Source of the DNA: Bacillota bacterium
GTDB taxonomy: Bacteria; Bacillota; Clostridia; Christensenellales; CAG-138
Direction: 5' to 3'
Assembly (NCBI GenBank): GCA_023399275.1
Contig: JAEWQH010000066.1
Coordinates: 1-25,518 of the forward strand
DNA: 25,518 nt
Each line of letters opens with the position of its first letter. The first letter of the stretch is position 1. The position numbers and the translations under genes were made by a program. The notes under the pieces were generated by a model that was not told the origin of the DNA, made no database searches, and saw only the letters and a list, made by a program, of their open reading frames with translations. Below are positions 7,175 to 14,805 of this stretch, piece by piece.

Positions 7175-8611
7175 ATGGTTCGAACCCGGTTTGCCCCGTC
7201 GCCGACGGGCTACATGCATCTCGGCGGCATGCGCACCGCCCTGTATACCTATCTTTTTACGCGCAAGCACAACGGCAAGTTCATCCTGCGCATCGAGGAC
7301 ACCGACCAGGCGCGCTATGTCGAGGGCGCGGTGGATGTGATCTACCGCACGCTGCGCGGCATCGGGCTGGACTGGGACGAAGGGCCGGATGTGGGCGGCG
7401 GCTACGGCCCCTATGTGCAGAGCGAGCGCAAGGCCATGTATCTGCCGTATGCCGAGCAGCTGGTCGCGTCTGGCAAGGCGTACTACTGCTTCTGCACCAA
7501 TGAGGAGCTGGACGCGCGGCGGGAGAAGGCTTCGGCCGAAGGCGAGGTCTGGAAATACGACAAGCATTGCCTTCATCTCTCGCCGGAGGAGGTTCGGCGG
7601 CGCATCGCCGCGGGCGAGCCGCACGTCATTCGCCAAAACGTGCCGCAAAGTGGCGAAGCGTCGTTTGACGACCTGATCTACGGACACATCAGCGTCGACT
7701 GCGCCGAGCTCGACGACATGGTGCTCATCAAGGCGGACGGCATACCGACGTATAACTTCGCAAACGTGATCGACGACCACACCATGTCGATCACGCACGT
7801 CATGCGCGGCAACGAGTACCTCGCAAGTACGCCGAAGTATAACCTGCTCTACGACGCATTCGGCTGGGAAAAGCCGGTGTATATCCACCTGACCAACATC
7901 ATGCGCGACGCGAGCCACAAGCTCAGCAAGCGCACCGGAGACGCATATTACGAGGACTATCTCGCCAAAGGATATCTGAGCGAGGCGATCCTCAACTATG
8001 TCGCCCTGCTCGGGTGGAATCCCGGGGATGAGCGGGAGTTCTTTACCCTGCCGGAGCTGATCGAGGCGTTTTCGGTCGAGGGGCTTTCGAAATCCCCCGC
8101 CATCTTCGACGTAAACAAGCTCACCTGGATGAACGCAGAGTACGTGCGCCGGCTCTCGGCGGAAGACTTCACGCGCCACGCACTGCCCTATTACGAACAG
8201 GCGGGCATTGCTGCGATGGATAAGGACATCCTCTGCCGCATCCTGCAGCCGCGCACGGAGATCTTCTCGCAGATACCGGAGATGGTGGATTTTCTTGCCG
8301 CGCTGCCGGAGTACGACGTCGAGCTATTCACCAATAAGAAGAGCAAGACGGACCCCGCCGTATCCGCTGCGGTGCTGGATTTTGTGCTTCCGGCGCTCAC
8401 GGCTCTGCCGGCGTGGACGGAGGAGGCGCTGCACAACACGCTGCTGGGCATGGCGCAGACGCGCGAGATGAAGAACGGCACGCTGCTCTGGCCGGTGCGC
8501 ATCGCGCTGGCGGGCAAGCAGGTGACCCCCGGCGGCGCGATCGAGATCGCGGCGCTTCTGGGCAGGGAAGAGTCGCTGCGCAGGCTGGCCCTCGGCCGGG
8601 CAAAGCTATAG
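7175..8611 (+). CDS. gltX: Glutamyl-tRNA synthetase
   Basis: A class I synthetase that attaches glutamate to tRNA-Glu (478 aa, normal length). The first signature appears as SPTGYMHLGG (9-18), with HLGG in the HIGH position. The second is KLSKR at 249-253. A zinc-site pattern of C105-x-C107 with Y128 and C132 resembles that of E. coli GluRS. The catalytic core continues with LLGWNPGD near 277, followed by the helical anticodon-binding domain. Start ATG 7175 has GGAG (7163-7166) 8 bases ahead; an earlier in-frame ATG at 7130 has no ribosome site and adds a non-conserved N-terminus. Because glnS is present, this enzyme is probably discriminating, but sequence alone does not prove that. gatCAB is not in the window. 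Confidence 0.94.
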   Translation: MVRTRFAPSPTGYMHLGGMRTALYTYLFTRKHNGKFILRIEDTDQARYVEGAVDVIYRTLRGIGLDWDEGPDVGGGYGPYVQSERKAMYLPYAEQLVASGKAYYCFCTNEELDARREKASAEGEVWKYDKHCLHLSPEEVRRRIAAGEPHVIRQNVPQSGEASFDDLIYGHISVDCAELDDMVLIKADGIPTYNFANVIDDHTMSITHVMRGNEYLASTPKYNLLYDAFGWEKPVYIHLTNIMRDASHKLSKRTGDAYYEDYLAKGYLSEAILNYVALLGWNPGDEREFFTLPELIEAFSVEGLSKSPAIFDVNKLTWMNAEYVRRLSAEDFTRHALPYYEQAGIAAMDKDILCRILQPRTEIFSQIPEMVDFLAALPEYDVELFTNKKSKTDPAVSAAVLDFVLPALTALPAWTEEALHNTLLGMAQTREMKNGTLLWPVRIALAGKQVTPGGAIEIAALLGREESLRRLALGRAKL

Positions 8612-8663
8612 ACAAAATCGTTTTGTTTCTTTCCGTTTGAAGGAAAAAAAGGAGGCCCCCTTT

Positions 8664-9755
8664 ATGAAACTCGGAGTGATTGGCCTGCCAAACGTCGGCA
8701 AGAGCACGCTCTTCAACGCAATTACCCAAGCCGGCGCGCAGGCCGCAAACTATCCGTTTTGCACCATCGAGCCGAATGTCGGCGTTGTCGCGGTGCCGGA
8801 CGAGCGGCTGGATGTGCTGGCCAAGATGTACAGCCCCGAAAAATATACCCCGACGACGATCGAGTTCGTCGATATCGCCGGACTCGTGCGCGGCGCAAGC
8901 CGGGGGGAAGGACTTGGCAACAAGTTTCTTTCGCACATCCGCGAGGTAGACGCAGTCGTGCACGTGGTACGTTGCTTTGAAGACGAGAACATCGTGCATG
9001 TGGACGGCGCGGTCGATCCCGCGCGGGATGTGGAGACCATCTCGCTGGAGCTGATCTTTGCGGATCTGGAGGCGGTGGAGAAACGCCTGGAGCGCGCGAA
9101 AAAGCTGCAGAAGACCGGAGACAAGAAAACGCTAGCGGAGACGGCGCTTCTGGAGCGCATCCACGCGGCGCTCGAGAGCGGAAAGCCCGCGCGCAGCCTC
9201 GCATTGACCGATGAGGAAGCGGAGCTCATGCGCGGATTTTTCCTGCTGACGAGCAAGCCCATCATCTACGTCGCCAACGTAAGCGAGGACGCGCTCGGGG
9301 CGGAGCCAAACGCACATGTCAAAGCGCTGTATGAAATCGCCAAGAGCGAACGCGCCGAGGCGCTGACCATCTGCTGCAAGCTGGAAGAGGAGATCGCCGA
9401 GCTGGACGCCGCCGAGAAAGACGCGTTTCTGGCGGAGCTGGGCATTGCGGAATCCGGCCTCGACCAGCTCGTAAAAGCCTGTTATCGCCTGTTGGGGCTG
9501 ATCAGCTACCTCACCGCGGGGCCGAAAGAGGTCCGCGCCTGGACGATTGCGCGCGGAACGAAGGCGCCGCAGGCCGCGGGCAAGATCCACACCGACTTTG
9601 AGCGCGGCTTCATCCGCGCGGAGATCGTGCCGTTTGCGACGCTTGCCGAACTGGGCTCTATGGCCGCCTGCAAGGAAAAGGGCCTCGTGCGCAGCGAGGG
9701 CAAGGACTATGTGATGCAGGATGGCGACGTAACGCTGTTTCGCATCAACGTGTAA
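8664..9755 (+). CDS. ychF: YchF/OLA1-type ribosome-associated ATPase
   Basis: An Obg-related P-loop protein that hydrolyses ATP rather than GTP and associates with ribosomes. It is involved in stress responses, especially to oxidants. The length of 363 aa is exactly typical. G1 is GLPNVGKS (7-14) and the Walker B/G3 is DIAG (70-73). The usual N-K-x-D specificity motif is replaced by NVSE (205-208), which explains ATP preference in the family. An alpha-helical insert lies at about 130-190, and the C-terminal TGS domain contains the A-W-T-I-x-x-G-T-K-A-P segment. Start ATG 8664 has AAAGGAGG 8 bases upstream. It follows gltX by 52 bases and is probably co-transcribed; a small AT-rich hairpin (8612-8626) lies in the gap. 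Confidence 0.94.
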   Translation: MKLGVIGLPNVGKSTLFNAITQAGAQAANYPFCTIEPNVGVVAVPDERLDVLAKMYSPEKYTPTTIEFVDIAGLVRGASRGEGLGNKFLSHIREVDAVVHVVRCFEDENIVHVDGAVDPARDVETISLELIFADLEAVEKRLERAKKLQKTGDKKTLAETALLERIHAALESGKPARSLALTDEEAELMRGFFLLTSKPIIYVANVSEDALGAEPNAHVKALYEIAKSERAEALTICCKLEEEIAELDAAEKDAFLAELGIAESGLDQLVKACYRLLGLISYLTAGPKEVRAWTIARGTKAPQAAGKIHTDFERGFIRAEIVPFATLAELGSMAACKEKGLVRSEGKDYVMQDGDVTLFRINV

Positions 9756-9775
9756 GCTTCCACATCAAACGAGAG

Positions 9776-9826
9776 CAGGGCGCCCCGCGCGATTTGCAGC
9801 AATCGCAAAACGGGACGCCCTGTTTT
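9776..9826 (+). terminator. Terminator after ychF
   Basis: CAGGGCG (9776-9782) pairs with CGCCCTG (9816-9822), with further pairing inside (GCGATT/AATCGC), followed by TTTT. It lies between convergent ychF and the serine hydrolase gene and may also serve the minus strand, though no clear T-run exists on that side. Confidence 0.8.
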
Positions 9827-9842
9827 GGTATCTCCGCCGCGG

Positions 9843-11045
9843 TCAGTAGCCCGCGAGGATATCACCGATGTGATTTTTGAGGTATCTGTCCTTCGTGTAG
9901 ACAAAATTTTGGGAGACGACATAGGTCTTGCCGTCATCCCAGCGGATGGTCTCCGTCCTGTCCGCCGGGTTCGCGCGGCCGGTTACCGTCGTCGCGCGGT
10001 TGTGGATGCGGTTGGCCAAAAGGATCATAAACTGGTTCTTCTCGGGGTCGACCGAAAAGTGATTGCCCGTAAAGCCATTGAGCGCGATGGTCCGGCCGCC
10101 GAAATACGCGGGCACCTCGCTAAAGGTCTGCACCGGCTGCTTGGCATAGCAAAGATAGCCCATATACTGCGAATCCGACCCATCCGGCAGCTTGCCGCCC
10201 GTGCGGTTGACGCCGATCTCGAGCAAGGTTTTACGGCTGAGCAGCGCGCCGGAGAGCAGCCCGCGTGCGAGCTTCGTCATATCGCCCAGGCTCGAAAACA
10301 ACCCGGCGTGGCCGCAGGGCGCGCTTCGTCCTGTATGGAGCAGACGCGCTTTGGGGTCGTGCACCGTTCCGGGCGGGCAGGCGGCATCCAGCAGGAATGC
10401 GCCGTTGACGATCCGCCGCTCATAGTTGCAGTTTACGGTCTGCAAAAGCAGCTCTGCCGGAACCTCGGCAAACGTGCGCGTCATGCCGAGCGGACGGAGG
10501 ATGTTTTCGTGCAAAAAATCCCAAAACGGCATATCTGCGGCGGTTTCGACGATGTACTTGAGCACCATCGCACCCATGTCGGTGTAAAATTTTCGCGTGG
10601 GCGGCGGGCCCTTTCGGATGCCGAAGAGCAGCGCTTCCGCCTCATCCGCATCCTTTGCCGCGTCCACGCGCGCGGTGGTCTGCAGCGCGGCGCGAAAGCA
10701 GAGCAGCGCCTCGACCGTCACGTCCGCGATATGGAGGAACCGCTTATCGACGCTGCCGACGGACTGGTCGAGCCGCAGTTTTCCGCGCTCGCACAATTGC
10801 AAGACTGCCACGCAGGTAAACAGCTTCGTCACCGACGCAAGGTCAAAGACGGAGTCCGTCTCCATCGGCGCGCGGTCGGGTATGAATCCGCCGTTTTCCA
10901 GCCGCACCTCGCGGATATCACCGCGCCAAAACGCCTCGCCGCGCATCAGGTCGCCGTAGGAGACCGCGATGCCGCTGATGATCCTCCGTTCGTCCACCAG
11001 ATGGGAAACGCCCTCCTCCAGCCGCTGTCTCGGATCCTTCGTCAT
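9843..11045 (-). CDS. Beta-lactamase-fold serine hydrolase (class C / S12 type)
   Basis: A 400-aa member of the penicillin-binding/beta-lactamase fold. The nucleophile motif is S71-V-T-K74. The second catalytic motif is Y154-T-D, as in esterase and D-aminopeptidase-like relatives rather than Y-x-N. G-H-A-G-L-F-S at 245-251 is frequent in this family, and N-G-F-T-G (323-327) takes the place of the K/H-x-G strand. No signal peptide or membrane segment is visible, so it probably acts in the cytoplasm, which argues against true penicillin resistance. Its ATG overlaps the stop of the upstream C69 gene by 4 bases (11042-11045). A link to hydrolysis of peptides, D-amino-acid amides or esters is inference; the substrate is unknown. 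Confidence 0.8.
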   Translation of the reverse strand: MTKDPRQRLEEGVSHLVDERRIISGIAVSYGDLMRGEAFWRGDIREVRLENGGFIPDRAPMETDSVFDLASVTKLFTCVAVLQLCERGKLRLDQSVGSVDKRFLHIADVTVEALLCFRAALQTTARVDAAKDADEAEALLFGIRKGPPPTRKFYTDMGAMVLKYIVETAADMPFWDFLHENILRPLGMTRTFAEVPAELLLQTVNCNYERRIVNGAFLLDAACPPGTVHDPKARLLHTGRSAPCGHAGLFSSLGDMTKLARGLLSGALLSRKTLLEIGVNRTGGKLPDGSDSQYMGYLCYAKQPVQTFSEVPAYFGGRTIALNGFTGNHFSVDPEKNQFMILLANRIHNRATTVTGRANPADRTETIRWDDGKTYVVSQNFVYTKDRYLKNHIGDILAGY

Positions 11046-12274
11046 GCTTGCGTCTCGTCTTTGCCGCGCGGGGGAAGCAACGCCGCGTTCTTCTTTTTCC
11101 AGCGTTTTGCATATGCCCGCCCGACGGGCACGGAGGCGAACGTCTCCGGGTCAAACCTTTCGTAGAACGCCGCCTCCTCGGCCAATGCGCGGATAAGCAG
11201 CTCGTCCATCGCCCGCGCGTCGGCGGAGACATCCCTTTGCCAGCTCTGCTCCAGTGCGTCCCGCTCGGCATAGAAGGCCGAAGGAACACTCTTGCCGATC
11301 AGGGCACGGCGGTAGCGCTCGGCCGCGTGCCAGTAGCGCGCACCCGCCTCGTCACCCGGCGCGGCGATGGGCAGCCGCGCGGGGTTGCCGAAGCGATATG
11401 GCTTATAGAGTGAAACGCACGGAGTCGACGCGCCCGTAAGAAACACCGTCGGTGCGCCTCCGTCGAGGCGGACGACCATGCTTGCGGTGGAGTGGTCGCC
11501 TACCGCAGCACCGTAGTGCATGCAGCAACTGCTGACGGAGCCTTGCGCAAACGGGTTTTTCACGCCCGCGTCGTGCGTGCGCAGCGCACGCATCACATCC
11601 GCCTCGGCGTTTGCCGCGGGCAGGGCGCAGGCACTCTGCTCCCTGCGCCGCTTGCTGCCGGAAAAGAAGGTATAAAGCGGGTCGGCGTGCGTCCTGGCAA
11701 AATCGCACACGCCGCCGCCGTAGCGATCCCCATCCGCGCCGATGGAGAGGCGGTTGCTGATCGACGCGCGCGGATAGCGCTTTACCACCCAGCTTTTGCG
11801 GCAGGTCTCGAGCACAAAGAGCTTGCTCTTATCCAGGATGAGGAACGAGTTATCGTAATAAAACGGGTGGTCGAAGCCGCAGTTGCCGCCCTGGCCGTAG
11901 GCCTCGAGCAGCTCGATGATCACATGCACGGCCCGCTCCGCGCTGTCCGCACGCTCCAGCGCGAGGCGGAGCAGATCCATTCCCGTCAGCGACGGCGCAC
12001 CGTACTTCCCCTTGGTAAACACCGCCTCGTTGCCGATGGCGACGCCGGCTTCATTGACGCCGATCTCTGCGCCCCACATCCACGTCGGGCGCGAGAGCAG
12101 CACGCTGAGCGTCTGCCGCACCTGCGGAATACGCCGGTAGGTGCAGGCGACCTCGGCCTCGTCGCAGACGCGCGCGGGGTATCGCTCCGCAACCTGTGCC
12201 TCATTTGGGCTTCGGTCGCTGTTTTTGCCAAAGAGCGCGTAGCCATCGCAAACCACGCCGAGCGTATCGCACAT
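11042..12274 (-). CDS. Secernin / peptidase C69-family Ntn-hydrolase
   Basis: A 410-aa N-terminal-nucleophile hydrolase. The protein begins M-C-D-T-L-G, so removal of Met would expose Cys as the nucleophile. G-K-N-S-D-R-S-P-N-E at 16-25 is the conserved segment after the nucleophile in the C69/secernin group. N-E-A-G-V-A-I-G-N-E appears further in. Family members include dipeptidases and human secernins; activity here is not provable. Start: AGGAGGT (12284-12290) sits 9 bases before ATG 12274; a longer in-frame start at 12301 lacks a ribosome site and would bury the Cys. No signal peptide is seen, so it is likely cytoplasmic. It is the first gene of a two-gene operon with the serine hydrolase. 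Confidence 0.85.
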   Translation of the reverse strand: MCDTLGVVCDGYALFGKNSDRSPNEAQVAERYPARVCDEAEVACTYRRIPQVRQTLSVLLSRPTWMWGAEIGVNEAGVAIGNEAVFTKGKYGAPSLTGMDLLRLALERADSAERAVHVIIELLEAYGQGGNCGFDHPFYYDNSFLILDKSKLFVLETCRKSWVVKRYPRASISNRLSIGADGDRYGGGVCDFARTHADPLYTFFSGSKRRREQSACALPAANAEADVMRALRTHDAGVKNPFAQGSVSSCCMHYGAAVGDHSTASMVVRLDGGAPTVFLTGASTPCVSLYKPYRFGNPARLPIAAPGDEAGARYWHAAERYRRALIGKSVPSAFYAERDALEQSWQRDVSADARAMDELLIRALAEEAAFYERFDPETFASVPVGRAYAKRWKKKNAALLPPRGKDETQA

Positions 12275-12327
12275 AGATCGATAACCTCCTGAAGATAGCA
12301 TGCAAGCGCGAGCCTGTTCTATTCTTC

Positions 12328-12355
12328 AGTATAGCATATGCGCGGCCCCGGGCAA
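12328..12355 (-). promoter_or_regulatory. Promoter of the C69-serine hydrolase operon
   Basis: On the minus strand: TTGCCC (12355-12350), 16-base spacer, TATACT (12333-12328), with an extended -10 TG one base upstream. It is divergent from the transporter promoter. Confidence 0.6.
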
Positions 12356-12401
12356 GCGAAAAAGCGGCGGCAGCGCGACGCCGGAATCGCGCCGCAAACG
12401 G

Positions 12402-12430
12402 TTGTAGCGGATACGCAGGTATGGTACAAT
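12402..12430 (+). promoter_or_regulatory. Promoter of the DMT transporter gene
   Basis: TTGTAG (12402-12407), 17-base spacer, TACAAT (12425-12430), preceded by an extended -10 TG at 12422-12423. Predicted leader is about 22 bases. Confidence 0.65.
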
Positions 12431-12458
12431 ATCTTGCGGAACGAATGGGAGGCAGCGT

Positions 12459-13352
12459 ATGGAACTGGATCCACTGGCAATTCGCAATCTGCTCATCTGG
12501 GCCGCGCTGGCTCTCTGCAGCACGGTTCTGCTCGGCGGCGTACCAAGCTGGATGCGCTGTGCCGCGAAACGGGCGGATCCCTCCGCCGCAGCTGCCGTGT
12601 TTGCGCTGCTGCTGGCCGGCTGCTCCGCCGCATTCTTGCAGCTCACCGGCGCCTTGCCCCGCGCGTTTTCACTGAGCAATGTGCAGCTGCTCTGGCTTGG
12701 GGCCTGCGGGCTGCTCTCCGCGCTCGCGTGGCTGAGCCTCTTCACCGCGCTGACAGGCGGACGGGTGAGCAAGGTGATGCCGGCCTTTCTGCTTTCGGAG
12801 CTTGTTACGCTGCTCGCGTCGCACTTTTTATTTGGCGCGCCGATGGGGCTCTGGAAGATCTGCTGCATGGTGCTGATGCTGCTGGGCATCGTGTTTATCG
12901 AGAGCAGCACACCGCAGATGCAGAGCCAGCTTTGGTTTCTCTACGCGCTGATCGCCGTGCTGGCCGCCGCGGGTTCGCAGTTGCTGCGCCGCGGTATGCT
13001 CGGCGAGGCGTTTGACGCCGGCGTGTTCCAATTCTGGCGTGCGGCGTTTGCCGCGGCGTTTTTGTGGATCTTTGTGTTTTTGCGCAAAAAGCAGCGGTCG
13101 CTGGCGGATTTTTCGCCCCGCGCGTGGCTGGGTGTGCTCTTTGCCGCTGTATTCTACGCGGGCAGCATCGCCGTTACGCATTTTGCATCGCTGCGTGGGG
13201 ATATGAGCTACATCGCGCCCATCGGCGTGCTCACGAGCGTGTTTGTGATGCTTTTTGCGCGCGTGTTTCAAAAAGAAAAGCAGCCGGGGGCGTCGTTCTT
13301 CGGCACGCTGCTGGTCATACTGGGCCAATTCGGCATCCTGATGGGCCTTTGA
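12459..13352 (+). CDS. DMT superfamily (EamA-like) transporter
   Basis: A 297-aa integral membrane protein with about ten hydrophobic helices in two halves, the normal layout for the drug/metabolite transporter superfamily. Few charged residues occur outside short loops (R-C-A-A-K-R near 33-38, R-K-K-Q-R in the second half). The second half carries a typical segment F-Y-A-G-S-I-A-V-T followed by P-I-G-V-L-T-S-V-F, matching the EamA repeat. The substrate cannot be told; family members export amino acids, nucleosides or other metabolites. Start ATG 12459 has GGGAGG (12447-12452) 6 bases ahead. It is divergent from the C69/serine hydrolase operon, so export of an amino acid or peptide product is an attractive guess only. 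Confidence 0.8.
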   Translation: MELDPLAIRNLLIWAALALCSTVLLGGVPSWMRCAAKRADPSAAAAVFALLLAGCSAAFLQLTGALPRAFSLSNVQLLWLGACGLLSALAWLSLFTALTGGRVSKVMPAFLLSELVTLLASHFLFGAPMGLWKICCMVLMLLGIVFIESSTPQMQSQLWFLYALIAVLAAAGSQLLRRGMLGEAFDAGVFQFWRAAFAAAFLWIFVFLRKKQRSLADFSPRAWLGVLFAAVFYAGSIAVTHFASLRGDMSYIAPIGVLTSVFVMLFARVFQKEKQPGASFFGTLLVILGQFGILMGL

Positions 13353-13423
13353 TTTGCAGGTCTTGCGCCGTGAGGCGAATCTGCGCATTACGTTGACAAA
13401 CGGGAAAGAAAACGGAAACAAAC

Positions 13424-14095
13424 ATGGTGAAACTCTGCGTATTCGATCTTGACGGCACGCTCGTCAATACCCTCCACGACCTTACGGACAGCCTGAACTA
13501 TGCGCTCGAGCAATGCGGCTTTCCGATTCTGACAGAGGCGCGCGTCGCCGCCATCGTCGGCCACAGCGTGGAGTATATGTGCGAGCACGCCGTTGCCCCG
13601 GAGCACAAGGATCAGGCCGGAAAGGTGCTTGCTCTCTATATGGAACGCTATCAGAAGCACAGCCTCGACCGCTCGCATCCCTACGAGGGGATGATCGAAG
13701 CGGTGGAGCGTATCCGGGCCGCGGGGGTGACGGTCGCCGTCGCATCCAACAAGCCGCATGCGGACGCGGTGCGCGTGATCGAAACGCTATACCCCAAGGA
13801 CCTGTTTTCGCTCGTAATCGGACGGATGGATAAATTTGCCATCAAGCCGGCGCCGGACGCGCTGCGCTTCATCATGGCATACTTCGGCGTAACGCCCGAG
13901 GAATCCGTCTACGTAGGGGATTCGGACGTGGACGTGCAGTTTGCGCACAACGCGGGCATGCGCTGCGTCTCCGTCAACTGGGGCTTCCGTTCAGAGGAGG
14001 AGATTCTCGCCGCGGGCGCGACCTGCATCACGGGTGATCCCAGGCAGGTGCCGGCGCTGGTTCTCGGCGATTCGGGAGAGGGAAGCGCGTGCTGA
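13424..14095 (+). CDS. HAD hydrolase, phosphoglycolate phosphatase-like
   Basis: A 223-aa HAD superfamily phosphatase with a helical cap, resembling Gph/PGP. The nucleophile motif I is F-D-L-D-G-T-L (7-13; D8, D10). Motif II is A-S-N-K (107-110), motif III K141-P, and motif IV G-D-S-D-V-D (165-170), all intact. The physiological substrate could be 2-phosphoglycolate from DNA repair or another small phosphoester. The ribosome site is weak (GGGAAAG/GGAAA upstream), so it may depend on readthrough from the transporter gene 71 bases before. A TTGACA lies at 13393-13398 but has no good -10 partner. The last 7 bases overlap the following phosphatase gene. Confidence 0.85.
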   Translation: MVKLCVFDLDGTLVNTLHDLTDSLNYALEQCGFPILTEARVAAIVGHSVEYMCEHAVAPEHKDQAGKVLALYMERYQKHSLDRSHPYEGMIEAVERIRAAGVTVAVASNKPHADAVRVIETLYPKDLFSLVIGRMDKFAIKPAPDALRFIMAYFGVTPEESVYVGDSDVDVQFAHNAGMRCVSVNWGFRSEEEILAAGATCITGDPRQVPALVLGDSGEGSAC

Positions 14096-14655
14096 TCAAC
14101 GTATACGATTTTGACAATACGATCTATCGCGGGGATTCCAGCGTGGATTTTTTCCGCCACTGCGCGGCGAAGTATCCGCGCGCATATTGGAGCGTACTCG
14201 CCGCGTCGCCATGGCTGCTGGCTATGGCACTGGGCCTTGCCGACAAGACGCGCGTCAAGCAGCGGATCTACCGTTACCTCCGGTGCGTGCCGGATGTGCG
14301 CGAGGAAGTGGAGCGCTTTTGGCTGACGCATGACGGCAATCTGAAGGATTGGTATTTTGCGCAGAAGCGGGAGGACGACCTGATCATCTCCGCTTCGCCG
14401 GAGTTCCTGCTTGAACCGTTGATGCGCCGGCTCGGCCTTCGGCTGATCGCTTCGCGTGTGGACGCAGGCACGGGCGTCTACGAGGGGCTGAACTGCCACG
14501 GCGAGGAGAAGGTACGCCGCATGCGCGAGGCATATCCCGCGGTGCAGATCGACGGTTTTTATTCCGATAGCCGAAGCGACGCGCCGCTGGCAAAGCTCGC
14601 GCGGCAGGCATATCTGGTCAAAGGCGACGCGATCTCGCCGTTTCCGCCGGACTGA
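14089..14655 (+). CDS. HAD-IB (phosphoserine phosphatase-like) hydrolase
   Basis: A 188-aa HAD subfamily IB enzyme. Motif I is Y-D-F-D-N-T-I (6-12; D7, D9). Motif II is S101 in I-I-S-A-S-P. The N-C-H-G-E-E-K-V stretch (135-142) carries the motif III Lys and the Asn/Gly pattern of SerB-like enzymes, and motif IV is Y-S-D-S-R-S-D (158-164). The cap region has a hydrophobic helix (34-50). The start codon is GTG 14089 inside the previous gene, with GGGAGAGGGAAG just ahead, giving a 7-base overlap and likely translational coupling. The substrate is uncertain: phosphoserine, or a lipid or sugar phosphate. It ends before a double hairpin. Confidence 0.82.
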   Translation: MLINVYDFDNTIYRGDSSVDFFRHCAAKYPRAYWSVLAASPWLLAMALGLADKTRVKQRIYRYLRCVPDVREEVERFWLTHDGNLKDWYFAQKREDDLIISASPEFLLEPLMRRLGLRLIASRVDAGTGVYEGLNCHGEEKVRRMREAYPAVQIDGFYSDSRSDAPLAKLARQAYLVKGDAISPFPPD

Positions 14656-14706
14656 ACCGCACATATACGATTCAGACGGCCGGCGCTTTTTGTCCATATA
14701 CAAACA

Positions 14707-14735
14707 ATCGGCAAAGCGCAGTATGCTTTGCCGAT
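14707..14735 (-). terminator. Long hairpin, probable minus-strand terminator
   Basis: ATCGGCAAAGC (14707-14717) and GCTTTGCCGAT (14725-14735) form a perfect 11-bp stem with a 7-base loop. Read on the minus strand it is followed by TGTTTGT, so it may stop transcripts of the 14806-15552 gene. Confidence 0.6.
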
Positions 14736-14741
14736 AAACGA

Positions 14742-14766
14742 GCCGGGTTTCGCCCGGTCTTTTTTT
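14742..14766 (+). terminator. Terminator after the HAD gene pair
   Basis: CCGGG (14743-14747) and CCCGG (14753-14757) with loop TTTCG, followed by TC and then seven T residues (14760-14766). It is placed back to back with the minus-strand hairpin. Confidence 0.8.
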
Positions 14767-14805
14767 GATTTTTCGCGCCTTGCGGCGTTGACTGCGGAGT
14801 CTATA

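Noticed and set aside
9843..11045. Antibiotic-resistance beta-lactamase
   Set aside because: There is no signal peptide, Y-T-D replaces Y-x-N, and it is coupled to a C69 enzyme; a cytosolic hydrolase role is more likely.
9825..11165. Long plus-strand open frame (446 codons) opposite the serine hydrolase
   Set aside because: The minus-strand reading carries S-x-x-K and the other family motifs; the plus reading has none.
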